Source: Thuidium tamariscinum (taxonomy: Eukaryota; Streptophyta; Bryopsida; Hypnales; Thuidiaceae). From it: DNA of 64,000 bases. A program made the translations under genes and the position numbers. The stretch is taken from the NCBI GenBank assembly GCA_947034885.2, contig OX344750.2, positions 38,426,821-38,490,820 of the forward strand, given 5' to 3'. Shown here in pieces: positions 34,044-46,906 of this stretch. The first letter of the stretch is position 1; each line of letters starts with the position of its first letter. Under the pieces are notes generated by a model. It was not told the origin of the DNA. It ran no database searches and worked only from the letters and a program-made list of their open reading frames with translations.

Positions 34044-36691
34044 TCATGATCGAAGTTCCTCCAGGAAAGTTTCCAAATTCTTCTGAACTGAGCCGCCCTC
34101 CTGAACCGCAGCCCTTGCTAACTCTTGCAGTTTTCGGACGTTATTTTTGGCCTTCACCCCTTGAGGTTCAGTCATCAGACGCCTTACCGCTGTAGAAATC
34201 CGCTCCTTCGTAACGAAATTGTCTGTCACTCTCGATATTTCGATGGCCGCCTTCACATCGTCTACAAAAAACCTGCAATTTCATTGGTGTCAGGTCAATT
34301 CTATGTCGCTCAAATTCAATGAAAGCAACACATTTGTCTTGCCAAACAAACCAACAGTCGTGAAGTCCAATAAGTTATGTTGGACACAAGGTCGAACAGA
34401 GCGGACGTTACAACCAGTTTCTGCACATAAAGTAATTCGAACATAAATTCCCTATTTTTTAGCTGCCACATAATATGTTGCCAAAGGATGGGAGCGTTAC
34501 TACACCCTATGTGGCCATTTCAAAACTGACGACTAAGGTCTAAGACTAACTGTAACGAACAAGAAACACAAATTACTTCAAGAGGTTGTCTTACATACTC
34601 AACAACAATCGAAGAAGGCATCAAACATCCGATGCCAGAAGCATGACATCAAAAACGTCGAACATGTCTCAGAAGAATTCAACCCAGAACAGTGAGAAAA
34701 CGATGCAATTCAATGCTTTCGTACAGTTCGGAAGCACGTTTGGTCCAAGAAGATACTCATGAGGGAGAAATTCGAGATCATCACCTGGCATTCATAGCCT
34801 GCTCGGCTTGAATTGGCCATGCAAGCATGGGCACGCCTCGACAGATACTCTCCAACGTGGAGTTCCAACCACAATGCGTCAAGAAACCAGCAACAGCGCG
34901 GTGCGAGAGCACATGAAGCTGCGGCGACCAACCAATGTACACATAACCTCGTCCCTCCATGCGTTCTTCAAAGCGTTCAGGGAGCAATGGCAAATTATCT
35001 GGGTTGTGTGGAGGACGAAGCACCAGCAGAAACCTTTGCCCGCTCTCTTCTAATCCCAGAACCAACTCTTGTATTTGACCAATAGAGAGAACTGCTACGC
35101 TGCCGTAGGAGACGTACACAACTGAAGACTCGGGCTGGGTGTCTAACCATTCTAAGCATGGATGGCGCCTTTCCATGTTCGCCGTTGTCTCAGCTCCACC
35201 GGTGCTGAAGTATGCCTTGGGTAACATTGGTCCAACTGGGAGAATACTCAACAGATGCCCTGCCTGCGCAGATCATACATAAGGTAACCATACTTTGAGC
35301 AGTGAGTATGTTAATTATTATCAGACTGACCAATATTGATACTCCCTCTGTTTCTGAATATTACGAGTGTTTCTTTTGTAAAATACAAAGCAAACCCTAG
35401 TATTATTCAGAAACAGAGGGAGTATTTGTTAGTAATTCAGGATATTTCAATGCACCTAAGTATGCCTTACTTAGATACTGGATGAAAGCCCAATAGTGAA
35501 GTTGACCTAAAACCGACACAAGTCCTGAAGTGAAGTTGATATACATTCTCAAAATCAATTTATGCTTCTCCAGCAAGATTTGAGAGTGTCGCATTGAGGT
35601 TTGCACTTCAAGAAAGATAGTGCTTTCGAAACACACCCGGCCATGGACATTTCCATAAATGGTTTTGCGAAGAACATCGATGTAGGCTGGCTCCAACTCG
35701 TAAAAAGAGTTGATAAGAACGCCCGTGGCTTCGTGCATATCCTCGCAGTTCTTGGCATAGAGAGTGTAAAAGCAGTCATTTGGATCCTGCATCGGCGATG
35801 GCAGATCGGCCAGACGCGTTGGTGGAACGCCGGGAATATCGTAAACGAGCTCCTCCTTCTTCGACGGATCAATCGGGAGTCGTCCCTGCCTCACAAGCTC
35901 CGGCATGTGCAGCATCGTTGCTAATGCAGAGGTTGGGGACGCAAACAAGACATACCTCGGAATCTTGAACTTGTTCGCAACAACCTGCACATACAATCAA
36001 GAGACGCCATGGCTCTTATCCTACCTACAATAGCTGCTACAGGATAGAAACGCCATTTGCAACATTGCTTTCCTGCATAGATTTGCTACGGTTTCCGCAA
36101 TTTGTTACAGAAAACCGTTTTTCAACAAATTGAAATAACTAGTACACGCAACACTGCTACAAGAACTTTTTCACGATGTAAGTTGCAACAGTCTTTCAAC
36201 GATTAGTTACCTAGCTGAATATTCCGCCATGTAGTTGTCACAGCACAACCAGTGCCAAATGACGAAGAGAAGCTACTCACCTGCGTCCATCCTAAGAACA
36301 TATCACTGACAATGCAAGCGGGAGGAGCGTCTTCGTTCTTTGCAAAAAGCTCTGCAACCATAACCTCGAAAGCACCGACAAGCTCATTCACGTGCTTCAC
36401 GTACGGCAATGCCGATCCAAGGCCCTCCCCCTCCGCTGGCGGCTCCCCGAGCGGCAGCACGCTCATACTACTCCCATCCAGACCATCCAGCGTCCTGAAA
36501 TGCTCCTTCGACAGATGACTGAACGTGTTGACGTAAGTGACTACCATGTCCATGGAGTGAAGTCGCTTGGCAAAGTGAAGCAACGGAATGCTGTGCCCCT
36601 TGGCTGGATATGGCAGCACCACTGCATGGAGCTTCCGTTTGCTCCGTGACTCCTTCGTTTGCTGCTGCAGCTCCGCAAGCAATATCGTCAT
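34044..36691 (-). CDS. UDP-glycosyltransferase (UGT-A), four exons, 488 aa
   Basis: Transfers sugar from a UDP-sugar to a small acceptor in the cytosol (family 1 plant UGT); the acceptor is unknown. Exons: 36691-36281, 35984-35637, 35263-34785, 34272-34044. All introns are GT-AG, in phases 0, 0 and 2. Catalytic His33 lies in KGHSIPLLH, and its partner Asp130 in [10 protein letters not shown]. The 44-residue donor-binding PSPG box is intact at 365-408 (starts WSPQ, contains HCGWNS, ends AEQ). The final Gln usually favours UDP-glucose. Length is normal for the family. This is the minus-strand partner of UGT-B, with exon sizes 411/348/479/229 against 408/348/479/229. Intron 2 contains a Stowaway-like MITE that UGT-B lacks. 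34478-35082 shows no difference from UGT-B over 605 bases. Confidence 0.93.
35342..35422. mobile_element. Stowaway-like MITE in UGT-A intron 2 (81 bp)
   Basis: TA flanks both sides (35340-35341 and 35423-35424). The ends are CTCCCTCTGTTTCTGAATA and its inverse, matching the Stowaway CTCCCTC TIR consensus. The element is almost entirely palindromic. UGT-B intron 2 lacks it at the corresponding position: after subtracting it and the TA, the introns are 290 and 282 bp. It therefore inserted after the genes diverged, or was lost from UGT-B. Confidence 0.9.
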
Positions 36692-37250
36692 CTCGCTCGT
36701 CTCAAACAGAAGCTGCTATATTCCGATCACGAGAAATCACCAATACTCCTTCAAATTGCACGCAGTAAGCTCCACCTCGGCAGAAGAAACGATCGAAAAC
36801 AATGCAAATTCGAAAGAGAATGATGTCCTTGGACTAGTTGATGCCGTGATTGACCTACCATGAACAACTCATTCGCGCGAGTGCCATCTTCTCACAGTTG
36901 CTGAAGTTAAGGACCGCTGTACGAAGGACCGCTGTATGCAATGATGGGAGGTCACTGCAGTACTTCAGAGCTACGTACAGTCAGGCAGACACATGCCGCA
37001 AGACAACTTCGAATGGTATCAAATTCCGAATGAAAGCAAACTAGAAGTCGTTCAACTGAGAATCGAGAATCTGTCTACTCAACCGGCTTTGAGAAAATTT
37101 TGCACAAGCACTTCAGCGGAGGACGACGACGAGAACGTGCGCGGCCTCGTGCGCGGCTTGGAGGCACCCCTACGAAAGGGCCGGCCTGTGAAAGTGGGCA
37201 AATGTATCAGGGCTCTGTAATAGCTGGAATTTTGAAATTTTCTTCAGGGA
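36692..37250 (-). promoter_or_regulatory. UGT-A 5' flank, homologous to the UGT-B 5' flank
   Basis: The region aligns in inverted orientation with about 51180-51794 upstream of UGT-B. Conserved blocks include ATTTGCCCACTTTCACAG, TGAAGAAAATTTCAAA and the last 100 bases before the ATG. The homology stops near 37250, where repeat E1 begins, marking the outer edge of the duplication. No clear TATA box was placed. Confidence 0.6.
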
Positions 37251-37259
37251 TTTGAAATC

Positions 37260-37980
37260 AAGCTTTCTCAAACAGTGCAAATCATCTACTTTACAAAACT
37301 CAAAAGTATTTATTGGAGACTAAACTACTATTCATAATCTCCCCTTTTTGCACAACATTTCAAGGATGAACAATTGCATTTATGTCTTACATGCAAGAAA
37401 TCAATTCTCTGTCATCCATCGGACCATTCTAGTCCTTAGCGCAGCATCCTTACAAGGTTAAATTAGAAGTTGGTTTTCAAATGTGAACTATGCCAAATCT
37501 TGTATGATGGATACCTCTAAACCAACACTTTTTGGTTTTGTGCCTACTTACTATGGTTAGAATGGTCAAATTTTCATATATTCTTGTTGGCACTTGAAAG
37601 GACGTTGCAATACATCTAAAGATGTGACATTTGGATAGTATTTGCAAAAGTAATGAAGAAATGAAGTTTGGTTCTAAAATAGTTTCTTCTACATAGGTAC
37701 ATAATTCATTTTGGAGATGTACATCGACTGAAGATCATTGTGGTTTAGGGTCAGTGGTGCATCTAGGGCACACACTTTAACGCTAGATAGTGAATCCTGC
37801 ATGTCCTACCAATACATCAATTTCCACTATATTCAATTTATAAGATAGGATGTCCTAAAACAAATTAAGCTTTGAAAGTGTCTTCTAACTTAAAGGTACA
37901 TTTTACTTTCTTTAGTACTCTATCAATGTACTATTACTATACATTTCAAGAAGTGAACGCTTTTAGCACCCACTACCAAT
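37260..37980 (+). repeat. Dispersed repeat E, copy E1
   Basis: Similar in direct orientation to about 45290-45680. Shared phrases include AATCATCTACTTTA, ATTGGAGAC, CACCTTTTTGCA/CCCCTTTTTGCA, TTGGCACTTGA and TATGACATTTGG. No ends, TIR or coding region were recognised. It abuts the UGT-A duplication border. Confidence 0.55.
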
Positions 37981-38160
37981 TTCAGCTTTGAATTTTTAAC
38001 AACTAGTTATATAAAGATCCCAAAAATTTGTAAATAGCTTGGATGAGATGCCATTTTGATTTTTTTCAATGAAAACAAACTTAAAATATTTCAAAGAATT
38101 TGCTTCCTCCAAATGTCATGAACTCTATAATGTGCACCATTTATGGTCTTTCTACCTTAA

Positions 38161-39070
38161 CCCCTAAAGGACCAGCTTGATAAATTTGGCATCATAGAAA
38201 TTTAGGGTAGATATATGTGAGTAGAAATTTCCATATTTGGGGCCCAAATTTTAATAGAATGTGGGGATGAGGATTATCTTTCAAATCTACTAAAAATCAA
38301 AACATTTGGAAATATGTGTCAAAAGTTATGACCTATCATGTTACTTTTTTTGTAAATGGGCAATTCAAACAGATTTGGAAAAACAACTTCTTTCAAAAAC
38401 AAAAATTTGAAATTGGTTTTCTACATTTGCGTATGAGTGGAAAACTTTGAATTGAATCATTTCATCTAGATCGATTGGTCAGAAGTTATGAGGGTTTTTT
38501 GTTTGTGGGCAATTATGGATTCTTTACACTAAAATAAACTTTGAAGTCTTTAATTTATTCAATTTTCATTATTTTTCAAAAAAAATAAAATCATAGAATG
38601 TAAATCGTTTATTACAACATTGGAACTCCATTGGGATTAGCATTTTTAATTCTATAAATAAGTTATTAACAATTTTGTACTTTGAATCATTTGCTACTTC
38701 TTTATACTTACTATTTTTTCCTATATGCTGTACAATTCAAAATAGTTTGAAATTTTTTAGGCAAGTACTCTACTTGGCCTTGACAATGAATCCAAAGAAG
38801 CACAACCATTTTTCATATGATTGTCGCCTTCTGAAGAACAACAGCCCTGTTTACCATAGGATAAAAAAACATTACTTTAGAGCATTCAAATGTTGATATA
38901 TTGCAATCTACATGGTGAAAAACTCTAAAATTTGTTCTATGTATTCTCAAACCAATTTACTAAAAGATCCTACAATTACAAATCTCAATTTCCTTTCCTT
39001 TTTTAAATTTGATTTTGGTACTACAAATGGCAATTTTTGACCATTTTTGGAATAAATATAGTCAACGAAT
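38161..39070 (+). mobile_element. TTAA element family T, copy T1 (decayed)
   Basis: The left end TTAA/CCCCTAAAGG is clear at 38157-38160/38161. The right end is eroded but aligns with T2 up to about 39070, next to another TTAA. Shared interior phrases include CAAAAGTTATG, TTTATTACAACATT, TTTTTTCCTATATG and GTACAATTC. It is non-coding and about 910 bp long. Confidence 0.6.
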
Positions 39071-39074
39071 TTAA

Positions 39075-42000
39075 AAGATAAATTTTTAAAGGATGGAGCC
39101 TATGATTGAGTAAAGAATTAGAATATCCTTTGAAATGAACTTTCTACATTAAACCAATAAATAACAATAATTGAGTAGAGATTATTTATTTGTTTTATTT
39201 TTTATTGATGAATTTACATGTCTTCTATAAAGGAGACTTTTCAAATAAATTTGGAGAAAAATTGAAATTCCTAGGATTTTTGAAGTGAAGTGAAGAAAAA
39301 TCTTATCATTTACAATGTGACAATGTGACGAAAAGAGGCAATAGGCCTGGTTTTCAATTTCCATGGTCCCCCTACCTCATCGAAAAATGATCAACCATCA
39401 GATTTGAAATTAAGAAAATCCCACCCACCCGTAAGGGAAAATCAGAAGCCGTTGATATACGTACTGAATACGAGTACGAGTATGGGGTACAAGATACGAA
39501 TACGTGGTATAGATATGAGTATGAATATTGAACGCAGATATGGGATACGAATACATATGTGGATATGAATATTGAGTACAAATACGAAATACAAGTATGT
39601 ATATGGGATATGAGAATTATCCCATATGCATTGTAAGAATGCCCACCCTCTTACAATTATAAGAGGAGGTGGGGGGAGGGCAAATTCAAAAAAATTTAAA
39701 TTTAATACTTAAATCAAATCACTACAAGAAATGTGGGTATTTTAAGGAAGAGAGATTAGTAAGAAATTACTTAAAAGTACTTCATATTGTTGAAAGTTCA
39801 CTCTGAAAAGTGAGAATAAGTAAATTAATTGATGAGACGGGAAGGGGCACAAAATAATTTAAATTTTAAATTTTTTTAGTTTTTGAACTCATTGTGACAC
39901 AGTTTGTCACACAATGACAATGAGCTCAAAAGAGGCAGTGACTGCCTCAATATGAGCTTAAGAAAATGTTAAATTTCACCATAGGTATACATTATTGTGT
40001 TGAACATCATGTTGTAAATCAAATTTCTATATTTCTCTATAATTAAAAATTATTAGACTAATTTATAAATCTAAAGTGTAGACTACAATAAAATATTTAG
40101 TTTTACTAATTTTTCAAATTATCAAAGTAGACTAGAATGTAGATAAACATCATTTCATTGACTCACCTCAAATTCAAAAAACTCTTTTTTTGGGCTAAAA
40201 TTCAATTTTGATCTAGTTGTACAAATTGTTAATATACATTGACATTGAAGAGACATCCTAATAATTCATTTTTTTAAATATCTTCTTGTGAAATAGGCCA
40301 TTGATATTACAATGTAAGAATTTCCACCAACATTCCAAGTTTAATATTGAACAAATACATTCAAAGAACCAAAAAAATTAGATGAAAATTATAGTTCTAT
40401 ATCTTATACAATTCATTTGAAACTACCCAAATGTCCACTTTGTAGCATTGTTAAAGGACAAAATGTATAATCACAAAGTTCAAAACTTTGCTATGGCATC
40501 ATATACCTTTAGCCCCATGCTTTGGATCTACTCATACTATTGTTTTGCATTCATGTTAATCTTATATAAATCTCTACTTTTTTAAAAAATCAACTTCTAA
40601 AAAACTTATTGTCAAGTAAAAACTTGTTTTACTCTAATTTTGAAATGCTTCAAATGAATGGAATATATATATAATAGTTATTATATGGGTGGCATGTGAT
40701 TTAGAAAAAGTCATTTTTCAAAGGTTGAATAGATTATGTATATATAGGTTGAATAGATTGAATACCATTGTTATTCATTTAATCAATTGGTTTCTAATTT
40801 TAGACTTTCTATTTATTGATGGAATTTTGAAGCAACATGAAAATTCTACTAAAAAATTAAAGAGAATTTGATACAATGCTATTGGTACAAAAGGGTTAAT
40901 GAATGACTGCCAAACTTATACATACTTTTATGAAAAAACGCATTCTTGCTTTACATTTTGTCATATAGCTACTATTAGGAAAAGTTTCAATTCTATAGAG
41001 AGCTTATGAGGAGTATTGAAAGGCACCTACAATTATATTTATTCAACAAGTAGAAGAACATTGTTGTTGCTCATTCTTGATACATCCAAGGGGCAATACT
41101 TTTGTGGTACAAACAAGTATTACATCAATGGTATGTGAATATTAGTATTCAAGTGGAAGAAGGTTGTCACAATTATTTATTTTTATTCAAATAGAGAATA
41201 GAAAGTTGAGATATACTTTGTATCATTTTCAATATTCACAAAAGGAGAACTTGTCTTTTCATAGAGAATCAATCATGTAAGTAGCTCAATAGGGTTGTAG
41301 AAATAAATTGACTTGTCACAACCTAGCACCCTTTTAGAGAGTTCAAATTCTTTTTAATGAAAGTCAACTTGGAGGTTTAGTCCTATTGTAAGAATATCAT
41401 CAATGGATTTTGGCAAGCAAACCAAAAATTTCAATACCTTTTGAATGACTAATTCAAAATTAAAATTCTTATACACTTTGGTATAGGATATGGAATAAAT
41501 GAAAAATTTCCTATGCCAAACCACTTAGACCAAAGTTCTTTATGATTTGCCATGGCTCTCTATGACTTTTGTCTTCTAGCTTCTATTTAATGGGTTCTAT
41601 TTCTATCATTTGAAGTCAAAATTTGGACAATGTTGTATTATTATGTGTTATTTTTGGTAAATTTTCAATGATAGTAATGTCAAGTTTTGAATCCTTATCA
41701 ATCCAAAGATAGAAATATATTTGCTTGGCCATTTTCTACTATCCATTGATGGAGAATTTTACATATTAGAAAGGAAATTATGTTCACTAATTCATCATAA
41801 ATATTTGAATTATATAAAAAGAATGTTATGCTTCTTTTCAACATTTAAAGAAAACTAAGGTAGTGTTCTCTTAAAGTGACTTTTTAAGATTTGATTGTAT
41901 TTAGAGAAAGATGAACTCCTTGAAAAACATATTAGTAAATTTTTCTTGGAAAAAAATGGAAGTTGCAACTAACCAAAGTTGTTACATATTTTCTAGACCT

Positions 42001-42844
42001 TTGTGGAACTAGTTACAAATTTTTAAAGCTCAATTATTAAAGTAATCAATAAAAACAATCTCTTCTTGCAATATACACTACTGGTGCATTGAAAAAGCAT
42101 AATGTAGCTTTGTATTAGTGATTGCTTTTTTGAGTACCCTACCTTGTCCATCACACATGTGTCTTTTTAGGAAAATAGAGAGAGAAATATATTCTAAAGT
42201 GAACTATTTACAAAAATAAAAACACCCAAAGGCAAGTACACACCCAAAGGTATTTGAAAATGAAGAAAGAAAATAGGCTATAGAAGGTTAGGAAAAGCAA
42301 TGAGAGTCAATTAGAAAAGACTAGTACCATACATTTAGGTCTAATTTGTCACATTGGTACCAAAATCATTTAATTATAGAATTCAACAATTCAACAAGTC
42401 AATTTCAATTTCTTGGCTTTCAGGGGGCATAAAGGGGATATAACTTACTCCAAATTTACTCATCAGCTAAGTCTTTGTAAATCAAGATAATGTCATCATG
42501 TGATTCTAGACTTGTGAGAGCTTTTTAGACAAACAAGCCTCTAAACAAATTGTTCAGTGACACTTGTGTGTGCTTTTTAGAAAAATTAGAGGAACAATAC
42601 TCTAAAAAAATTGTTCAATCACACTCAATCCTTTCCAAAATTGAAATGTACACCACTAGAATATTTTTGTCTATAATAGGATGGTTTTCATACCATATAT
42701 GAAGGCTTGATTCAACAACTCATTAGGAAAAATATGAATCCTTCAAAGTGTTGTTAACTGCAATCTGCTTTTTGGCAACACAACATCTATAGAAAAAATG
42801 AAATATACATACACACATATATATATATATATACATATATACAT

Positions 42845-42900
<56 letters not shown>

Positions 42901-43150
42901 TTCTTAAATTAAAATTAAAAATTTGGAAATCACAAATCAGATCTAGCACTAGTCTTGCCTTGCCATTTCCAATTTTTTTTCTTAAATTTTGTAATTGCAC
43001 TGCTATAATAGTAATATCAAAGCATTGTTCAAGGTTTAGATTTTCCCTAATGAAGTGCCAAATTTGAATTTCCACGTCAAATTTTGAGCAACCCATGTCA
43101 CTTTAGACTAATCACAAGATGACATGTGTTTCTGTTTTTTACAAAATGAC
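39075..43150. other. AT-rich intergenic region with simple repeats
   Basis: No gene is supported. 39455-39610 is a degenerate run of (G/T)ATACGA-like units. 42805-42895 is a (TA)n/(CA)n microsatellite. CACTACAAGAAA at 39721 resembles a CACTA-type terminus, but no partner end was found. Confidence 0.4.
42805..42895. repeat. TA/CA microsatellite
   Basis: Mostly uninterrupted TA dinucleotides with short CA stretches, about 90 bp. Likely polymorphic in length. Confidence 0.9.
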
Positions 43151-43154
43151 TTAG

Positions 43155-43616
43155 CCCCTTAAGTTTCTGGACTATGTTTTCACCAAAACTACCATTTTGA
43201 GTACAAGTACCAAATTTCTTCCGTACAGATTGCAAGATATTAGCATTTGAATTGACAAAAAAGAATTAGGGGTCTAATAAAAGACAAGGTGCTACATTTT
43301 GCAAGGGCAAATTGGTATGAAAAAATGCTCATGTTGGTGGGGCTTCTTTGGATTCATTCTTTAAAGCAAGTTGGCTACATGCTTGAAAATTTTGAGATCA
43401 CTTGGAATTGTACAACATATAGGAAAAAACTACAAATCATACAATAACTTTTTAACCATGTAGTCAAAAAATTATGAAAATTGTTGGGCTTTAAAGATAT
43501 TCCTTATCTACATGTTCTGTGAAAATTTCAAAGCAAAAAAAAATATATAACTCTTTTCATACTGAACTACTGATAATTTCTACGTTGCCAAAAGACAAAG
43601 CTTGGTCTTATAGGAA
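43155..43616 (-). mobile_element. TTAA element family T, copy T4 (internally deleted, 462 bp)
   Basis: The left border TTAG/CCCCTTAAG (43151-43154/43155) corresponds to the T2 right end in inverted form, including GACTATGTTTTCACCAAAA. The right border is TTAA at 43617-43620. Interior phrases match T2 in inverted orientation. Roughly half the family length is missing. Repeat R2 begins immediately to its right. Confidence 0.55.
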
Positions 43617-43617
43617 T

Positions 43618-43981
43618 TAAGGGCAAAACACCCATTCCCACACCTGTTCCTTGCAATGGACAATAGATTCATCTAAATGTATTAGTAGAATTCCCTTAAT
43701 GTATTTGCCACACATGTGATTGTAATTTGTTGACACAATTGAAGGACACATAGGAAAATCTGGTTGGCTGAGTGTTGATTTTCACAGGGTTTAGTTTTGG
43801 GGGCACCTATAGGACGGTTTCATAGGTCTAGGGAGCCAACACTTTGAAATTTGGTAGAAATTACATACTATATCCAAAAAATCTATTTTTTTTTTAAATT
43901 CATGATTTTCACTCGCTAATACTAGAAAAATATCATTTTTAGAAAACGTTGCCTCCAACTATGTTAAATTCCTTATTTTGA
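43618..43981 (-). repeat. Dispersed repeat R, copy R2
   Basis: Inverted copy of R1 (9631-10003), about 34 kb away, with an estimated 80-85% match. It directly abuts T4. No element ends were recognised. Confidence 0.7.
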
Positions 43982-44072
43982 CATTTTTGGTGCTTCCACT
44001 GTAGTTTTTGTTGAGTTGATCTTCACGTATGCATTAGATAACCAATGAGCTCCACTAGCAATGAATAGTATA

Positions 44073-44407
44073 AGAAGATTGCTAGCTGGTTTACAAGACT
44101 GCGAGTTCCCAAACGCTGGGAATGCATTGGGAACACTGGGAACGCGATGCTGATGTGGTTGAGCGACTACCACGTCAAAAAATACTAATTTTATTATTAT
44201 TTTAAAATAATTATTAAATATTTTTAAATTATTTTTTTGAATCATTTTTTTGCTCTTTAGTACATTCTAAAGTTTTTTGGAAAAAAGCATTTTAATTTTT
44301 TTTTTCAAAATTAAAAAATTCAGACCAGCAGGGGGCTGGTCTGCAGCAGTGGGAACAATTTCGGGGAACACCCCTGAAATGGTCTTCTGGGGGCCCAAAA
44401 ATCCTCT
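44073..44407 (-). mobile_element. MITE family C, copy C2 (335 bp)
   Basis: Bordered by TA (44071-44072 and 44408-44409). The ends are AGAAGATTGCTAG and (inverted) AGAGGATTTTTGGG. Its orientation is opposite to C1 and C3. It carries the ACCACGTC, CCAGCAGGGGGCTGGTCTG and CCTGAAATGGTCTTCTGG modules. It lacks the nested element found in C1 and so shows the empty site. Confidence 0.75.
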
Positions 44408-44409
44408 TA

Positions 44410-45289
44410 TGGGTTCTTGGACATAACTGGTTGTATATTTTTCAAACACAACCTTTAATCTATCGTCTATACGGCCTATAGGTGTCAGAAATAAGTTGAA
44501 ATAAAATAAAATAATGAACCGCAATTTGTTATGGTAATGGTGACAGGTTGCCAATGAAATGGTGCCACATTAGTGTTGAAAAGTCCACAACCAGTTATGG
44601 TATCGAAAAGAAGATTGCTGTTCCAAAAAGAAGAACTGCAGAAGGCTGCTGTACAGTACAGTACTGGAGAACCAGCTCCTCTGAATCTCACTTTCCCGGC
44701 CTCCCGGGTCACGAAATACAGGAGGACAGGCGGTTGGATTCCCCAGGGACATGGTACCCAATCAACGTCCAGAATGGACCTCATAAGGCGGATACCCAAA
44801 ACCGCCACTTTTTTCTTCTGTGCCTAGGCACCCATAGTCAATCACTTAAGCAATTTTTATGCAAATTTTGAATAGTATAACAAAAGTAGAATTTTTGTCA
44901 TGTAGGAAGATAGGAAATATTGGGACTGCAAATTTTTCAGAATATTATTCTTAACATTGAAATTGCTGTGGTTTTTGGAAGTCAAAAAGTTGTCAAGACT
45001 AATAGTCAATGTCTGGACTCTTCCAATTTTGATCATAGACTAAGTACTTTTCCACTCACTACTTTTTATTTTCTTCCTCACTACTTTGGGACATGTGTCA
45101 TCATCTTATTGGGCCCAATCTTGCAATAGAAGAAAAAACAAATTCTAAGTTTCAGTTGGAAATATATTTCAATCTTGGATGGAAGTAGATGCACTCTGTA
45201 GGTTGGGCATGAGTTCGTGGTCAAGAATGGGTGCTTCGACCTTAACCTTGTAAGGATGGGCTAGTCTTCGTGGAAACCATGCTTTTTGA
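44410..45289. other. Intergenic stretch with a GC-richer island (44540-44830)
   Basis: The island is open in several frames on both strands, and none has recognisable motifs. The frames overlap antisense, so the openness probably reflects composition. A decayed gene fragment is possible but not supported. Confidence 0.3.
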
Positions 45290-45680
45290 AACTATAGGAA
45301 TCATCTACTTTAAGAAAATTCAAAAATATTCATTGGAGACCAAATTATTCATTATAACCTCACCTTTTTGCATAATATTCCAAAGATGAATAATTGCAGT
45401 TCTATCTTATGTTGTCCACAAGAACATTGTAGAATTAAGCTACTACTATATTTTTATTAAACTACTCAAATTTCCATATTTTCATATTGGCACTTGATAG
45501 GAGGTCCCAAATACACCAAAAAATATGACATTTGGGTATCATATACAAAACTTATGTAGGAATAAGGTTTGGTCTTAAAACAATTTTTTCCACATAATTA
45601 AGTACAAAATTGACTTTGGAGATATAATCTCCATAAAGGGAAGAGTGGTGGTCTACGTTCGATGGTGATTGGGATACCTA
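45290..45680 (+). repeat. Dispersed repeat E, copy E2
   Basis: Direct-orientation relative of E1 (37260 onward) with the phrases listed there. It is non-coding and its borders are unclear. Confidence 0.55.
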
Positions 45681-46902
45681 CCTTACAACACATTTTAGGG
45701 TGAGGGTCAATTTCATTTCTTTGTGCAAATTAACAAAATGCAATTAGACTTGACCCCTAGTTTTGTGGTTGTATAGACCTCATTTTGCAAATTATGTTGA
45801 ATTCCTTTACTAAAATACACATAGAAAGTATAAATGTTGTTGTATAACATTATTCATGAAGGAAAAAAATCTTGAAAAAATACTTAAGGTTAAAATATAA
45901 TGTAGTTCTGCCTTTGGGGGTTACACCTTCCTAAGTTTGGTAACCATGTGTGATAACATGGTATTTAATAAAGAGGTGTATTTACCTTTGTCCATTCTTT
46001 TTTCCCCTCCCTATTTGTAGATAAAAAGCTTTAGGCATGCGTTTTTTTGTACCCTATTCATTTAGAAATGGATATGTAGACTAATTTTTGGCACCCTATT
46101 TTTTTTGTATATTTTAAAACTATGGAATGTCAAGAGGAATTTAAAGACCTTGTAAAAATAAGGATGTGAGCAACAAATTTTTCATAGCATTTGAACTAAC
46201 ATTGTGCACAACACACAATACCAATAGTATACCATGAAAAGGGCCATAGACAAAAGTATACTATAGAGTATGGACTACAAAATAAAACCCTCTAAAATAC
46301 ATAATTCATGAGCTACATCATGCATCCAATAGTAGTACACAATCAATGAATGAAGAATACTCTAAAATTATACAAGAAAGTTGAAAATATAATAATTTAA
46401 TATACCAAATGTATTTGTAAGCACATGTATGATCGAGTAGTCCTAACCCACCAAGGAACCTAATATGTTTACAACTTGAAGATTTATAGACAAAGGTCAT
46501 GTACAAACTACAGTTGTCAATTATGATAGCGAATATATTTTCACAATGCAATCATGGCCCTATGAGCATTTCCCAACAATCCAAAGCCTCACTTAATTCA
46601 AATTCAATTCAACAATTACAACCACCTTCCTAAACTATTCATTAATAAACTAAACCTACTAAGCATTTTTCAAAAGATTTAATGTATGATACCCTAAATA
46701 TATAATTGTCTCACTAATCTTTAGTAAAATAGACTATTGTCAAATTACTTGAAATTTTATCAAATGATTTGCCTTTATACTTCTTAAGACAATTATCAAT
46801 CGTGAAATGAAATGGTGCCATTTGATACTACTAGCATTCAAGATTAAATGTTGAAAGAATGGACTTTCAAAATTTATGAAAGCATTACGAAAGCAAACAT
46901 GT
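45681..46902. other. AT-rich intergenic stretch
   Basis: No gene or element end was recognised. GATACCTACCTTAC at about 45675 resembles part of the 33098-33371 MITE terminus but has no partner. Confidence 0.35.
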
Positions 46903-46906
46903 TTAA

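Noticed and set aside
34808-35085. Open frames antisense to UGT-A exon 3 (and the same at 53240-53640 in UGT-B)
   Set aside because: They mirror a conserved coding exon and are the same in both paralogs only because the sense exon is identical there.
39455-39610. Direct-repeat array as CRISPR-like
   Set aside because: Units are short, degenerate GATACGA-type simple repeats without spacers, in plant nuclear DNA.
44485-44871. Overlapping ORFs on both strands in a GC-richer island
   Set aside because: Openness in several frames reflects base composition; no domain, splice context or homology was recognised.
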